DNA of 9,167 nucleotides, taken from NCBI GenBank assembly GCA_947589615.1, contig CANQBU010000049.1, positions 1 to 9,167 on the forward strand, written 5' to 3'. Below, piece after piece: positions 1 through 5,767 of the stretch. Numbering within the stretch: the stretch's first letter is position 1; every line of letters starts with the position of its first letter. The notes beneath the pieces were generated by a model. It worked only from the letters and a program-made list of their open reading frames with translations. It did not search any database and was not told where the DNA came from. This stretch comes from an uncultured Clostridia bacterium. Lineage in GTDB: Bacteria > Bacillota > Clostridia > Christensenellales > UBA1242. The translations under genes were made by a program, and so were the position numbers.

Positions 1-761
1 GGGCGATAGTAACCGTCTTTATTAATAAAGTTTGGGTTTAAAAATGTTATTTTTTCAAAAGGGTGGGAAAGAGTGCGGAAGTTTTTTTCGTCAGTTCTCC
101 ATAATCCTTTATTTTGTTCCGCTTTTGCTAAAAGGTTACTATCAGGAAATTCAGCCTTAATTCTTTCTGGTGAATAAAACTCGCCAAAGTAATATATTTT
201 CCTATCCTCTATGGCTTGCTCGGGCGTAAATTTAAAAAGAATTGCCTTTCTCACATTTTGAGGAAGTTTTATATTTTCAATATTTGGGTCGTCGATTTGG
301 ATTTCACGCATTTTCATCAAGTTGTTTTCTTCATATTCAAATCTCACAAAAGTTGTTGGCGATGATAAAACTTGACCAATCTTGCCGTGCAAGTAGCCCC
401 GTTCGTCAATATTATTTTCGTTAATAAATTTGATTGGGCATTTTCCATTTTTGTATGGATAAACTTCATTTTCACGCGTTAAAAGAGCTTTTTCAGCGTT
501 TTCTTTTAGCAAATTTTTATATTTTGGAGAATTTTCACCAAATTTATTTTTAATTTCCTCTTTGCTTACAATTTTGCCTATTTTATAAATATATTCGTCA
601 TTTATAAAATTGCCAGTTTCTTGAGTTACAATTCCTTGAATTCTTATACTTATAACATATTCGGGTATTATTCGAAAATTTAATTCACTTATGTCAGAGA
701 TGACTCCTTCGCCGGAATAAGAGCCGTTTATGTTATATGAGATTCTTTGATAGTATATCAT
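1..761 (-). CDS. Uncharacterised repeat protein C, partial (C-terminus beyond window)
   Basis: The frame is open from an ATG at 761 to the window edge: 253 codons with no stop, so the C-terminus is missing. The start is supported by a perfect AGGAGG at 770-775, eight bases upstream. I do not recognise a named family. The visible part holds two copies of a unit also found in the two genes upstream. Copy 1 (about residues 27-127) has YKIGKIVSKEEIKNKFGE at 60-77 and ends with DERGY. Copy 2 (about 161-253) begins with IENIKLPQNV, has YYFGEFYSPERI at 190-201 and ends with LNPNFINKDGYY. There is no signal peptide or membrane segment, so it is probably cytoplasmic. It is the third gene of a minus-strand operon, only 14 nt after the stop of the 250-aa gene. 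Being a real gene is near certain; its function is unknown. Confidence 0.85.
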   Translation of the reverse strand, partial: MIYYQRISYNINGSYSGEGVISDISELNFRIIPEYVISIRIQGIVTQETGNFINDEYIYKIGKIVSKEEIKNKFGENSPKYKNLLKENAEKALLTRENEVYPYKNGKCPIKFINENNIDERGYLHGKIGQVLSSPTTFVRFEYEENNLMKMREIQIDDPNIENIKLPQNVRKAILFKFTPEQAIEDRKIYYFGEFYSPERIKAEFPDSNLLAKAEQNKGLWRTDEKNFRTLSHPFEKITFLNPNFINKDGYYR

Positions 762-769
762 ATTTAAAA

Positions 770-775
770 CCTCCT
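770..775 (-). promoter_or_regulatory. Ribosome binding site of repeat protein C
   Basis: AGGAGG on the minus strand lies directly after the stop codon of the upstream 250-aa gene (776-778) and eight bases before the ATG at 761. This fixes the start of the partial gene and suggests coupled translation within the operon. Confidence 0.85.
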
Positions 776-1528
776 TTATTCAAGTTCCAAATATGATAAG
801 CGTTCGGGTTCATAGAAACCTTCTTCGTTAAAAGCGCTTGGATTTAGGACTTTTACATCTTTTTCTGTGATAGGGAAGACTTTTTGGGTTGAATCCATAA
901 AAGCGTGGTTGATTTTTGACTTTTTCATAAATTCAAATGCTTTATTGTCATATTTTTTCACTTCATCAATTGATAATGGCAAGCCTATTGCGAAAAATTC
1001 AACATTAATTTTTTGTTTGTCTGGAGTCAAATCATAAAGTTCAATAAAATTTGCAGTTTTTAAATTATCATCTGTGATTTTAACTTCTCTGACGTCATGA
1101 TTTTGTAGGATAAATTTTTTAATGTATCCTTCGGTGTAAGGATATTCAATTGTATAGGCAATGTGTTTTATCTCTTTGGGATTTAAAAGTTTAAGTTCTT
1201 TTGGAGAAATAATGTTTGAATTACTACCATAACTTATAGTTGGTCCATTAAAAAGTTTAAGCCAAGATTTGGCAGGGCCGCCGTGCCAATCGCTTGAATA
1301 TTCTTGTTTATAACGATTTTTTTCTTTTTCATAAACGATCTCGCCAATAAGATATGATTTTGAGTCGCCGTTAGGATAGTCGAAAATGACCATATTGACA
1401 TCGTCGGGCAGTTTTAATTTTTCAATATCGTCATTTTGCGTATAAATAGTGCCTGCCACTTCATAATTTCCTTTAAAAAAATCAACTTTGATTTTTGTAG
1501 AAGGAATAACTATATGTTTAACTTTCAT
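776..1528 (-). CDS. Uncharacterised repeat protein B (250 aa)
   Basis: No named family is recognised. Two copies of a locally shared unit are visible. Copy 1 starts at about residue 33 with DDIEKLKLPDDV, continues with YLIGEIVYEKEK at 59-70, and reaches LLNP at 114-117. Copy 2 has FFAIGLPLSIDEVKKY from residue 178 and ends with VLNPSAFNEEGFYEPE. The same signatures occur in the flanking genes, so B is a paralogue of both. There is no signal peptide or membrane segment. I chose the ATG at 1528 because GGAG lies six bases before it. The ATG at 1540, which would add four residues (MEKK), has no SD site. The gene is the second of a three-gene operon, 34 nt after the 143-aa gene. Predicted content is mostly beta strands plus short charged helices. 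Function unknown. Confidence 0.85.
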   Translation of the reverse strand: MKVKHIVIPSTKIKVDFFKGNYEVAGTIYTQNDDIEKLKLPDDVNMVIFDYPNGDSKSYLIGEIVYEKEKNRYKQEYSSDWHGGPAKSWLKLFNGPTISYGSNSNIISPKELKLLNPKEIKHIAYTIEYPYTEGYIKKFILQNHDVREVKITDDNLKTANFIELYDLTPDKQKINVEFFAIGLPLSIDEVKKYDNKAFEFMKKSKINHAFMDSTQKVFPITEKDVKVLNPSAFNEEGFYEPERLSYLELE

Positions 1529-1534
1529 TTTTTT

Positions 1535-1538
1535 CTCC
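1535..1538 (-). promoter_or_regulatory. SD site deciding the start of repeat protein B
   Basis: GGAG on the minus strand, followed by six A and then ATG at 1528. The alternative ATG at 1540 is preceded only by AT-rich sequence without purine-rich complementarity to 16S rRNA, so the shorter form is preferred. Confidence 0.6.
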
Positions 1539-1562
1539 ATTTTTATAGTTCTATATGATTAA

Positions 1563-1994
1563 TTACTCAAGCCATAGATAATCTTTTTCTCTGTTGTCGA
1601 TTACAAATCCCTTTTCATCAATTGAATTTTTGTCTAAACAGGTTGACTCCTGTAAAGCCTTAAGTGTTAACAATCTATCATCTTTTAACAATATGACATT
1701 TCCTAAATTGTTTGTGGTAATAAAATTGCTTTCGGTTGACAGTTCGCCGAATTTTTCTCTTGCTTCCTGTGCAGAGAGTATTGTGCCAACGCAATAATAT
1801 TGTATATTTACAGGTTTTGAATAAATATTAGCCGAAGATTGTTGTTTTTCGCAGAGGGATATGAAGTCGGCATTTTTGGGTATGCAAACTTTGAAGATGT
1901 CTTTTCTTTCGATTTCCACTTCTTGTCCTATAGGAATTAATGCATTGTTTTTTGTAAATTTATAAAAGTTTGCAAAATATTTAACTTCATCCAT
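1563..1994 (-). CDS. Uncharacterised repeat protein A (143 aa)
   Basis: This is the first gene of the minus-strand operon. The ATG at 1994 follows AGGAGA at 2002-2007 with seven bases between, and a strong promoter lies at 2036-2064. The protein carries one complete copy of the unit seen twice in each of the two downstream genes. DIFKVCIPKNA at 32-42 matches the IEKLKLPDDV-type opening, YYCVGTILSAQEAREKFGE at 66-84 is the signature centre, and IDEKGF near 128 is the closing motif. No membrane segment or signal peptide is seen. A single-copy member beside two double-copy members suggests growth by tandem duplication. Its role is unknown. Possible analogies are immunity-like or sensor families that expand locally, but nothing in the sequence proves either. 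Confidence 0.85.
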   Translation of the reverse strand: MDEVKYFANFYKFTKNNALIPIGQEVEIERKDIFKVCIPKNADFISLCEKQQSSANIYSKPVNIQYYCVGTILSAQEAREKFGELSTESNFITTNNLGNVILLKDDRLLTLKALQESTCLDKNSIDEKGFVIDNREKDYLWLE

Positions 1995-2035
1995 AAAAAT
2001 TTCTCCTACTTGAGTCTTCCATTATAATTAATAAT

Positions 2036-2064
2036 ATTATAACAATTAAATAAATAAAAGTCAA
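2036..2064 (-). promoter_or_regulatory. Sigma-A promoter of the repeat-protein operon
   Basis: Minus strand: TTGACT (2064-2059), a 17-base spacer, then TATAAT (2041-2036), with TG one base upstream of the -10 box giving an extended -10. The predicted start of transcription is near 2029, leaving a leader of about 35 nt before the ATG at 1994. Confidence 0.8.
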
Positions 2065-2094
2065 TATCTTCTTATTCTCTAGCCAAAATTTATG

Positions 2095-2123
2095 TTGACA
2101 AGAATGTAATAGTGTGCTATAAT
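2095..2123 (+). promoter_or_regulatory. Consensus sigma-A promoter of the 170-aa gene
   Basis: TTGACA (2095-2100), a 17-base spacer and TATAAT (2118-2123). TG at 2115-2116 makes an extended -10. This is a perfect match to the housekeeping consensus. Transcription is predicted to start near 2130, about 14 nt before the ATG at 2144. The gene should be strongly expressed unless it is repressed. Confidence 0.88.
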
Positions 2124-2143
2124 AATCACATAAAGGGGACAAA

Positions 2144-2656
2144 ATGAAAAAATTTGACGAATTAATTTCAGAAGATAGACGCGTTCATTCAATGTTTGAT
2201 TATATGACCGCACTTAATACTTTTGTCGGTTATAATCAAGATGATGCAGAAAAAGCAGAAGATGTAAAACTTGCTAAAGTTTTAATATTTGACATTGAAT
2301 TTTACAGTAAAATCAGAGATGTAGAAAGATTTGAATATATCAGTGATGTTTTGGATTATTACACAAAAATTGTTCCAAATGAAAATGATTTGTTCAAAAG
2401 ACCAATTATTGAATTTCATGTTCCTGAAAACATAAGAAAATCTCTTTTCAAAAGTTTTGTTGAGTTTGATAAAAACAGGAAACTTGAATTAAAAGAAGAC
2501 ACTGAAAAACTAATGTCCTCAATGCCTACTGATCAACAGCGTTTAAAGGCTATTTTGCTGGAACAATATGGGAAACAAATAGATGAATATTTCAGGCAAA
2601 ACAGGGGCGAAAGCACACATAATGATGGTAACGAGATGGATATCAGGGAAATGTAA
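2144..2656 (+). CDS. Uncharacterised helical protein (170 aa)
   Basis: The ATG at 2144 is preceded by AAAGGGG at 2132-2138 and by a perfect promoter at 2095-2123. I do not recognise the family. The protein is charged and appears largely alpha-helical, with no signal peptide, membrane segment, cysteine pair or metal motif. A hydrophobic stretch (KLAKVLIFDIEFYSKI) lies at about residues 43-58, and the C-terminal 50 residues are rich in Q, E, K and D. It is transcribed alone, divergently from the repeat-protein operon, and ends in its own terminator, which overlaps the stop codon. Coding is supported by regulatory signals on both sides. The very strong promoter with a short leader suggests an abundant small protein. 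Confidence 0.85.
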   Translation: MKKFDELISEDRRVHSMFDYMTALNTFVGYNQDDAEKAEDVKLAKVLIFDIEFYSKIRDVERFEYISDVLDYYTKIVPNENDLFKRPIIEFHVPENIRKSLFKSFVEFDKNRKLELKEDTEKLMSSMPTDQQRLKAILLEQYGKQIDEYFRQNRGESTHNDGNEMDIREM

Positions 2657-2672
2657 ATCATTTCCTTTTTTT
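2646..2672 (+). terminator. Intrinsic terminator overlapping the stop codon
   Basis: The arms GGAAATG (2647-2653) and CATTTCC (2659-2665) pair perfectly, with an extra G-T pair at 2646/2666. The loop is TAAAT and the hairpin is followed by T7 (2666-2672). The stop codon TAA (2654-2656) lies in the loop and the 5' arm encodes the last residues of the 170-aa protein. Confidence 0.85.
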
Positions 2673-2673
2673 A

Positions 2674-2703
2674 TTGGGTTTTTTAATATATTTATGCTAA
2701 AAT
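2674..2703 (+). promoter_or_regulatory. Promoter of the desulfoferrodoxin operon
   Basis: TTGGGT (2674-2679), an 18-base spacer and TAAAAT (2698-2703), with TG at 2695-2696 giving an extended -10. The -35 box is weak. Because a terminator lies immediately upstream, the dfx operon needs its own promoter here. The expected start is near 2710, which would leave a very short leader before GGAGG at 2712-2716. Confidence 0.6.
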
Positions 2704-2722
2704 AAAGCGATGGAGGATAAAA

Positions 2723-3100
2723 ATGAAAAAATTGGTTTTTTATAAATGCGAAATATGCGGAAACATAGTAATAAAACTTGTAGATAAAAATGTTCCTATT
2801 TTCTGCTGTGGAAAGGTAATGCAGGAACTTGTGCCTAACACACAGGAAGGTGCAACTGAGAAACACATTCCCGTTGCACATAAAAGCGGGAACACTGTTA
2901 GTGTAATAGTCGGCAAGGTAAGCCACCCAATGAACGAAGACCATTATATATCTCATATAATATGTGAGAGCGAAAAGGGATTTTCTGTTCAAACTTTATC
3001 TCCAAATGACAAACCAGAATGCATTTTCATTTTGGCGGAAGGAGATGAATTAAAAAATGTTTACAGTTTGTGCAATTTACACGGTCTTTGGAGAGATTAA
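2723..3100 (+). CDS. dfx: Desulfoferrodoxin / superoxide reductase (two-iron type)
   Basis: Reduces superoxide to hydrogen peroxide in the cytoplasm of anaerobes, taking electrons usually from rubredoxin, without making oxygen. The 125-aa length is normal for the two-domain form. The N-terminal desulforedoxin-like domain has the four cysteines of center I: C9 and C12 (CEIC) and C28-C29. The catalytic domain has all ligands of center II: H48 within EKH, H68, H74, C117 and H120 (the last two in CNLHG). The family's glutamate next to the first histidine is present as E46. GGAGG at 2712-2716 supports the start. The gene is first in a unit with a membrane Ig-like protein and an MBL-fold hydrolase. 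The no-cysteine-cluster (neelaredoxin) form is excluded because center I is complete. Confidence 0.96.
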   Translation: MKKLVFYKCEICGNIVIKLVDKNVPIFCCGKVMQELVPNTQEGATEKHIPVAHKSGNTVSVIVGKVSHPMNEDHYISHIICESEKGFSVQTLSPNDKPECIFILAEGDELKNVYSLCNLHGLWRD

Positions 3101-3109
3101 GGGGGACTA

Positions 3110-3532
3110 ATGGCTAAAAAGGGCAAATCTAAACAGCCAAGCAAAAATTTTAATGTGTTAATTATCGTTCTTGCTTTCATCTTTATTTTAGGAGGAGTTG
3201 TAGGATATTTTGTAGGCTCATCACTTATTAAAAATGATAAATTTACGATAAATGGTGAAAGCACGATTGAAATTTTTGTTGGGCAAACTTATCAAGATGA
3301 AGGTGCGACTGCAATATCGTTCGGCAAGGACGTGTCTGATAAGATAAAGACGGAAAGTGACCTAGATTGGATAGAGGAAGGGCAATTTTACACATCGGCA
3401 GAGGAAGGTCAATATTACTTAAAATACACTGTTAACAATATTCGCTACAAAGGTGTTGAGCGTTATCGGACAATAATTGTAAAACCTTTGGAGGAAGAAG
3501 GGAAAGCAGGGGTGCAATATGAAGAAAGGTAA
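3110..3532 (+). CDS. Membrane-anchored Ig-like (DUF5011-type) protein
   Basis: A lysine-rich N-terminus (residues 1-12) is followed by one hydrophobic segment at about 15-40, so the N-terminus should be inside and the rest outside. Residues about 45-126 resemble bacterial surface Ig-like domains of the DUF5011 kind: INGESTIEI, then VGQTYQDEGATA (57-68), then a late YYLKYTV strand. These usually serve as adhesion or spacer modules rather than enzymes. GGGGG at 3101-3105 precedes the ATG, nine bases after the dfx stop. The end overlaps the next gene by 14 nt, which suggests translational coupling and a functional link with the MBL hydrolase. A single Ig domain with no cell-wall sorting signal fits a small membrane-held partner protein. 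Confidence 0.85.
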   Translation: MAKKGKSKQPSKNFNVLIIVLAFIFILGGVVGYFVGSSLIKNDKFTINGESTIEIFVGQTYQDEGATAISFGKDVSDKIKTESDLDWIEEGQFYTSAEEGQYYLKYTVNNIRYKGVERYRTIIVKPLEEEGKAGVQYEER

Positions 3533-4628
3533 AATATTATTGCACTGCATTCTTGCCTCTATTCTCTTTTGTATTGGCGGACTTGCAACATTTGGCGTTT
3601 ACACTTTGATTTTGGCAAAGCCTCAAAGCGATGTTTATATTTCGGGTGATTTATCCATTCATTTTCTCGAACTTGGAAATAAATATGTCGGCGATTCAAT
3701 TTACATAAAATGTGGGGCAAATGATATTCTCATCGATGCTGGTTCACGCCATGACAGCGCAAAAACAATAATTAAATATGTCGATGAATATGTTACCGAC
3801 AATAAACTTGAATATGTTATTGCAACTCATGGTCATCAGGACCATATTGAGGCATTTGTAAGCACTAAAGAATATGAGGGCATTTTCGAACATTATGAAG
3901 TGGGGACAATCATCGATTTTCCTTTAAGCAATAGTTCTTCTAATATACTTAAAGAATACAGAAGTGAAGTTGAGGAAGAGGTTGCCGCTGGTGCAAAACA
4001 CTATACAGCACTTGAGTGCTTTAAAAATCAAAATGATGCATTAAGAAAGTATCAACTTTCTCCAAATGTAGAACTTGAAATATTGTATAACTATTATTAT
4101 GAGAATCATTCAAGCTATGAAAATAATTATTCGGTATGCGTAATGCTAAATCAAGGCAGTAATCATTATTTGTTTACAGGGGATCTTGAAGAGGACGGGG
4201 AGATAAAACTAGTAGAATATTATAAAGAAAATTTTAACGGTCTTCCCCACTGCGTGCTGTATAAGGCAGGTCATCACGGCTCAGACACATCAAGCACGAA
4301 AGAACTTTTAGCAGCAATAACTCCAGAGATAGTTTGCATTTGCACTTGTGCGGGGACTTGTGAATACACTACAACCAATGATAATCAATTCCCATATCAA
4401 GATACGGTTGATAAACTTGCAAAGTATACTGATGCCGTGTATGTGACCTCAGTAGTTGATGTTTATTCTGAAGAAAAAAGCAAATATACAGTAAAATCAA
4501 TGAATGGAAACATTGTTTTTCAAGTAAAAAACGGCAAATGGGAAGTGATTTGCAGTAATAACAACTTAAAACTAAAAGAGACGGATTGGTTTAAAAGCAA
4601 ACGTCGGTGCCCGCCAGAGTGGAAATAA
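3519..4628 (+). CDS. Membrane-anchored ComEC-like MBL-fold hydrolase
   Basis: A metallo-beta-lactamase-fold enzyme, probably binding two metal ions. An N-terminal hydrophobic helix (about 7-33) after KKGK would anchor or export it, placing the catalytic domain outside. Metal motifs are intact: HGHQDH at 104-109, FTGD with D222, and AGHHGSD with H252-H253. LIDAGS near 71-76 and NNYSVCVML at 202-210 match the C-terminal MBL domain of ComEC/Rec2, which is proposed to be a DNA-degrading domain. Here it stands alone without the competence channel. A cysteine cluster C273, C275, C277, C281 is unusual for a plain MBL protein. The start overlaps the Ig-like gene by 14 nt and has AGGGGTG just upstream. 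It is not a flavodiiron protein: there is no HxExDH motif and no flavodoxin domain. The substrate is unknown; nucleic acid or phosphodiester is the leading inference. Confidence 0.88.
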   Translation: MKKGKILLHCILASILFCIGGLATFGVYTLILAKPQSDVYISGDLSIHFLELGNKYVGDSIYIKCGANDILIDAGSRHDSAKTIIKYVDEYVTDNKLEYVIATHGHQDHIEAFVSTKEYEGIFEHYEVGTIIDFPLSNSSSNILKEYRSEVEEEVAAGAKHYTALECFKNQNDALRKYQLSPNVELEILYNYYYENHSSYENNYSVCVMLNQGSNHYLFTGDLEEDGEIKLVEYYKENFNGLPHCVLYKAGHHGSDTSSTKELLAAITPEIVCICTCAGTCEYTTTNDNQFPYQDTVDKLAKYTDAVYVTSVVDVYSEEKSKYTVKSMNGNIVFQVKNGKWEVICSNNNLKLKETDWFKSKRRCPPEWK

Positions 4629-4645
4629 GATTATAAATATGTATC

Positions 4646-4671
4646 AAAAAGCAGATTTAATCTGCTTTTTT
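4646..4671. terminator. Intrinsic terminator, probably bidirectional
   Basis: AAAAAGCAGA (4646-4655), loop TTTAA, TCTGCTTTTT (4661-4670), with one more T. Symmetric A and T tracts let it end the dfx operon on the plus strand and the converging 288-aa gene on the minus strand, whose stop is 88 nt away. Confidence 0.85.
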
Positions 4672-4680
4672 AATAACATA

Positions 4681-4721
4681 AATTTTAATTTACTCTAAAT
4701 CAATATTAACAAATTAAAATT
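4681..4721. repeat. AT-only inverted repeat between convergent genes
   Basis: The arms AATTTTAATTT (4681-4691) and AAATTAAAATT (4711-4721) are perfect 11-base complements separated by 19 bases. There is no T tract, and AT-only sequence of this kind arises easily by chance. It may be a leftover or helper structure downstream of the minus-strand gene. Confidence 0.3.
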
Positions 4722-4758
4722 GTCATTATTTTCCCAATCGACAAAATTTTTTTCGAGT

Positions 4759-5625
4759 TTATAAATCATCTTGTATTTCCTTTATTTTATCATTTTCCAT
4801 AGTAAAGGAATAAATAATGTCTTTGTTGTCGGAAATGGCGAAACATAAACATGGGTTTATCATGCAAAAATAACTCACGTCTCCGAAAAAGCCTTTTAGT
4901 GCTTTGGAGTCTAGTTGTGACTTCAAATGGTGGCTAAGCATTTCGCTTGCGCCGATATAATCTCCACATTTAATTGAACACATAAATTTGTATGGGACAA
5001 GCTCATTTGGTAAAATTTCATTTTTGCGTGCAAAATTTTCTTCTTTAATTTTAAGCCCATCTCGGTCAATGAAATATTTATGTGTTGCACTATTATAGTT
5101 TTCATTTTCGTCAAAAAGTGAAAATCCATTTTCTTCGATGACAATATCTCCGGAAGAAAAGATTTTTGCCGAGTTATTTCTTGTGTTGTAACAAATTATA
5201 ACTTTTTTATCGATGTCATCAAATTTCACATAGTTTATATGATAAAAATTCCCCACACTTATATTTCCGACGGGGCGAGTGAGGTTTATGGTTTTTTTAT
5301 TGCTTAAGCCATAAAAGACTATTTGCTTTTGCCCAACTTCAATAACTGTAGTTTCACCGTCATATTTGACATTATGGACGGTTGTATTTTCGGCACAATA
5401 GCCGTCAAGCAAAAAAATAAGGCGTTTTCCTTCTTTTTCGATAATCCTATAAAAGGGGGAAGAGCGGGAGTCTATTTCAAATGAAAATTTTTCTTTTCCG
5501 TTTGGGTAAACATAAATTGGCATTGAAACATCTTCCAAAATAAGATGTTCATTGATGGAGATATGTTCTTTGTTTTCGCCGTATTTTACAAGGCAAGGAA
5601 AGGAGGTGTAAATTATTGTTTTCAT
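4759..5625 (-). CDS. Uncharacterised protein with NTF2-like tail (288 aa)
   Basis: Residues 1 to about 205 look rich in beta strands (repeated short hydrophobic runs separated by charged turns). This would suit a WD- or jelly-roll-like scaffold, but I cannot name one. The last 79 residues have a distinct pattern: VPYKFMCSIKCGDYIGASEML, a long amphipathic helix, FFGDVSYF, then alternating strands ending DKIKEIQDDL. This resembles the helix-then-sheet layout of NTF2/SnoaL-like folds, which is an inference. There is no signal peptide. The ATG at 5625 has an in-frame TAA two codons upstream, so a longer start is ruled out, yet no SD site precedes it. The gene is divergent from the Myb-like gene and convergent with the dfx operon, with which it may share the terminator at 4646-4671. 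Function unknown. Confidence 0.82.
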   Translation of the reverse strand: MKTIIYTSFPCLVKYGENKEHISINEHLILEDVSMPIYVYPNGKEKFSFEIDSRSSPFYRIIEKEGKRLIFLLDGYCAENTTVHNVKYDGETTVIEVGQKQIVFYGLSNKKTINLTRPVGNISVGNFYHINYVKFDDIDKKVIICYNTRNNSAKIFSSGDIVIEENGFSLFDENENYNSATHKYFIDRDGLKIKEENFARKNEILPNELVPYKFMCSIKCGDYIGASEMLSHHLKSQLDSKALKGFFGDVSYFCMINPCLCFAISDNKDIIYSFTMENDKIKEIQDDL

Positions 5626-5665
5626 ATCTTAAAATATGAGTGAAGGTAGATATTAATTACATTTT

Positions 5666-5694
5666 TTGTCAAATTTTGTTTTATGGTTTATAAA
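5666..5694 (+). promoter_or_regulatory. Promoter of the Myb-like gene
   Basis: TTGTCA (5666-5671), a 17-base spacer and TATAAA (5689-5694). The predicted start near 5701 leaves a leader of about 65 nt. The -35 region lies in the near-palindrome TTTGTCAAA, so the opposite strand also reads TTGACA at 5672-5667. No good -10 for the minus-strand gene follows at the right distance. Confidence 0.55.
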
Positions 5695-5754
5695 ATCACT
5701 AGTTTTTGTATAACTTAATGTATAAACTATTTTTCGTGTGTCGATAATTTGCTC

Positions 5755-5760
5755 GAGGAG
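5755..5760 (+). promoter_or_regulatory. SD site deciding the Myb-like gene start
   Basis: GAGGAG, seven bases before the ATG at 5768. The upstream in-frame ATG at 5738 has no such site, so the 240-aa form is preferred over 250 aa. Confidence 0.8.
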
Positions 5761-5767
5761 AAAAAAT

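Noticed and set aside
1529..1540. Four-residue longer start for the 250-aa repeat protein
   Set aside because: No SD lies before the ATG at 1540, while GGAG is well placed for the ATG at 1528.
2543..2992. A 149-aa open frame on the minus strand
   Set aside because: It lies opposite dfx, whose metal ligands are all intact, and has no SD site. It is a shadow of the real gene.
3519..4628. MBL gene as a flavodiiron (oxygen-reducing) protein, suggested by its neighbour dfx
   Set aside because: The metal motif is HGHQDH rather than HxExDH, there is no flavodoxin domain, and an N-terminal membrane helix is present.
3519..4628. MBL gene as a complete ComEC competence channel
   Set aside because: Only one hydrophobic helix is present, and the multi-spanning channel and OB-fold regions are missing.
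4738..4756. TCGA-bounded imperfect hairpin with an AT core
   Set aside because: Short and mismatched. The hairpin at 4646-4671 is a much better terminator for the minus-strand gene.
5598..5610. Strong SD-like sequence GGAAAGGAGGTG on the plus strand
   Set aside because: It is the reverse complement of codons early in the 288-aa minus-strand gene, and only a very short frame follows it. Treated as chance.
5738..5767. Longer start for the Myb-like protein
   Set aside because: It has no SD, and the extra ten residues do not resemble the start of a Myb-like domain. The ATG at 5768 has GAGGAG at good spacing.
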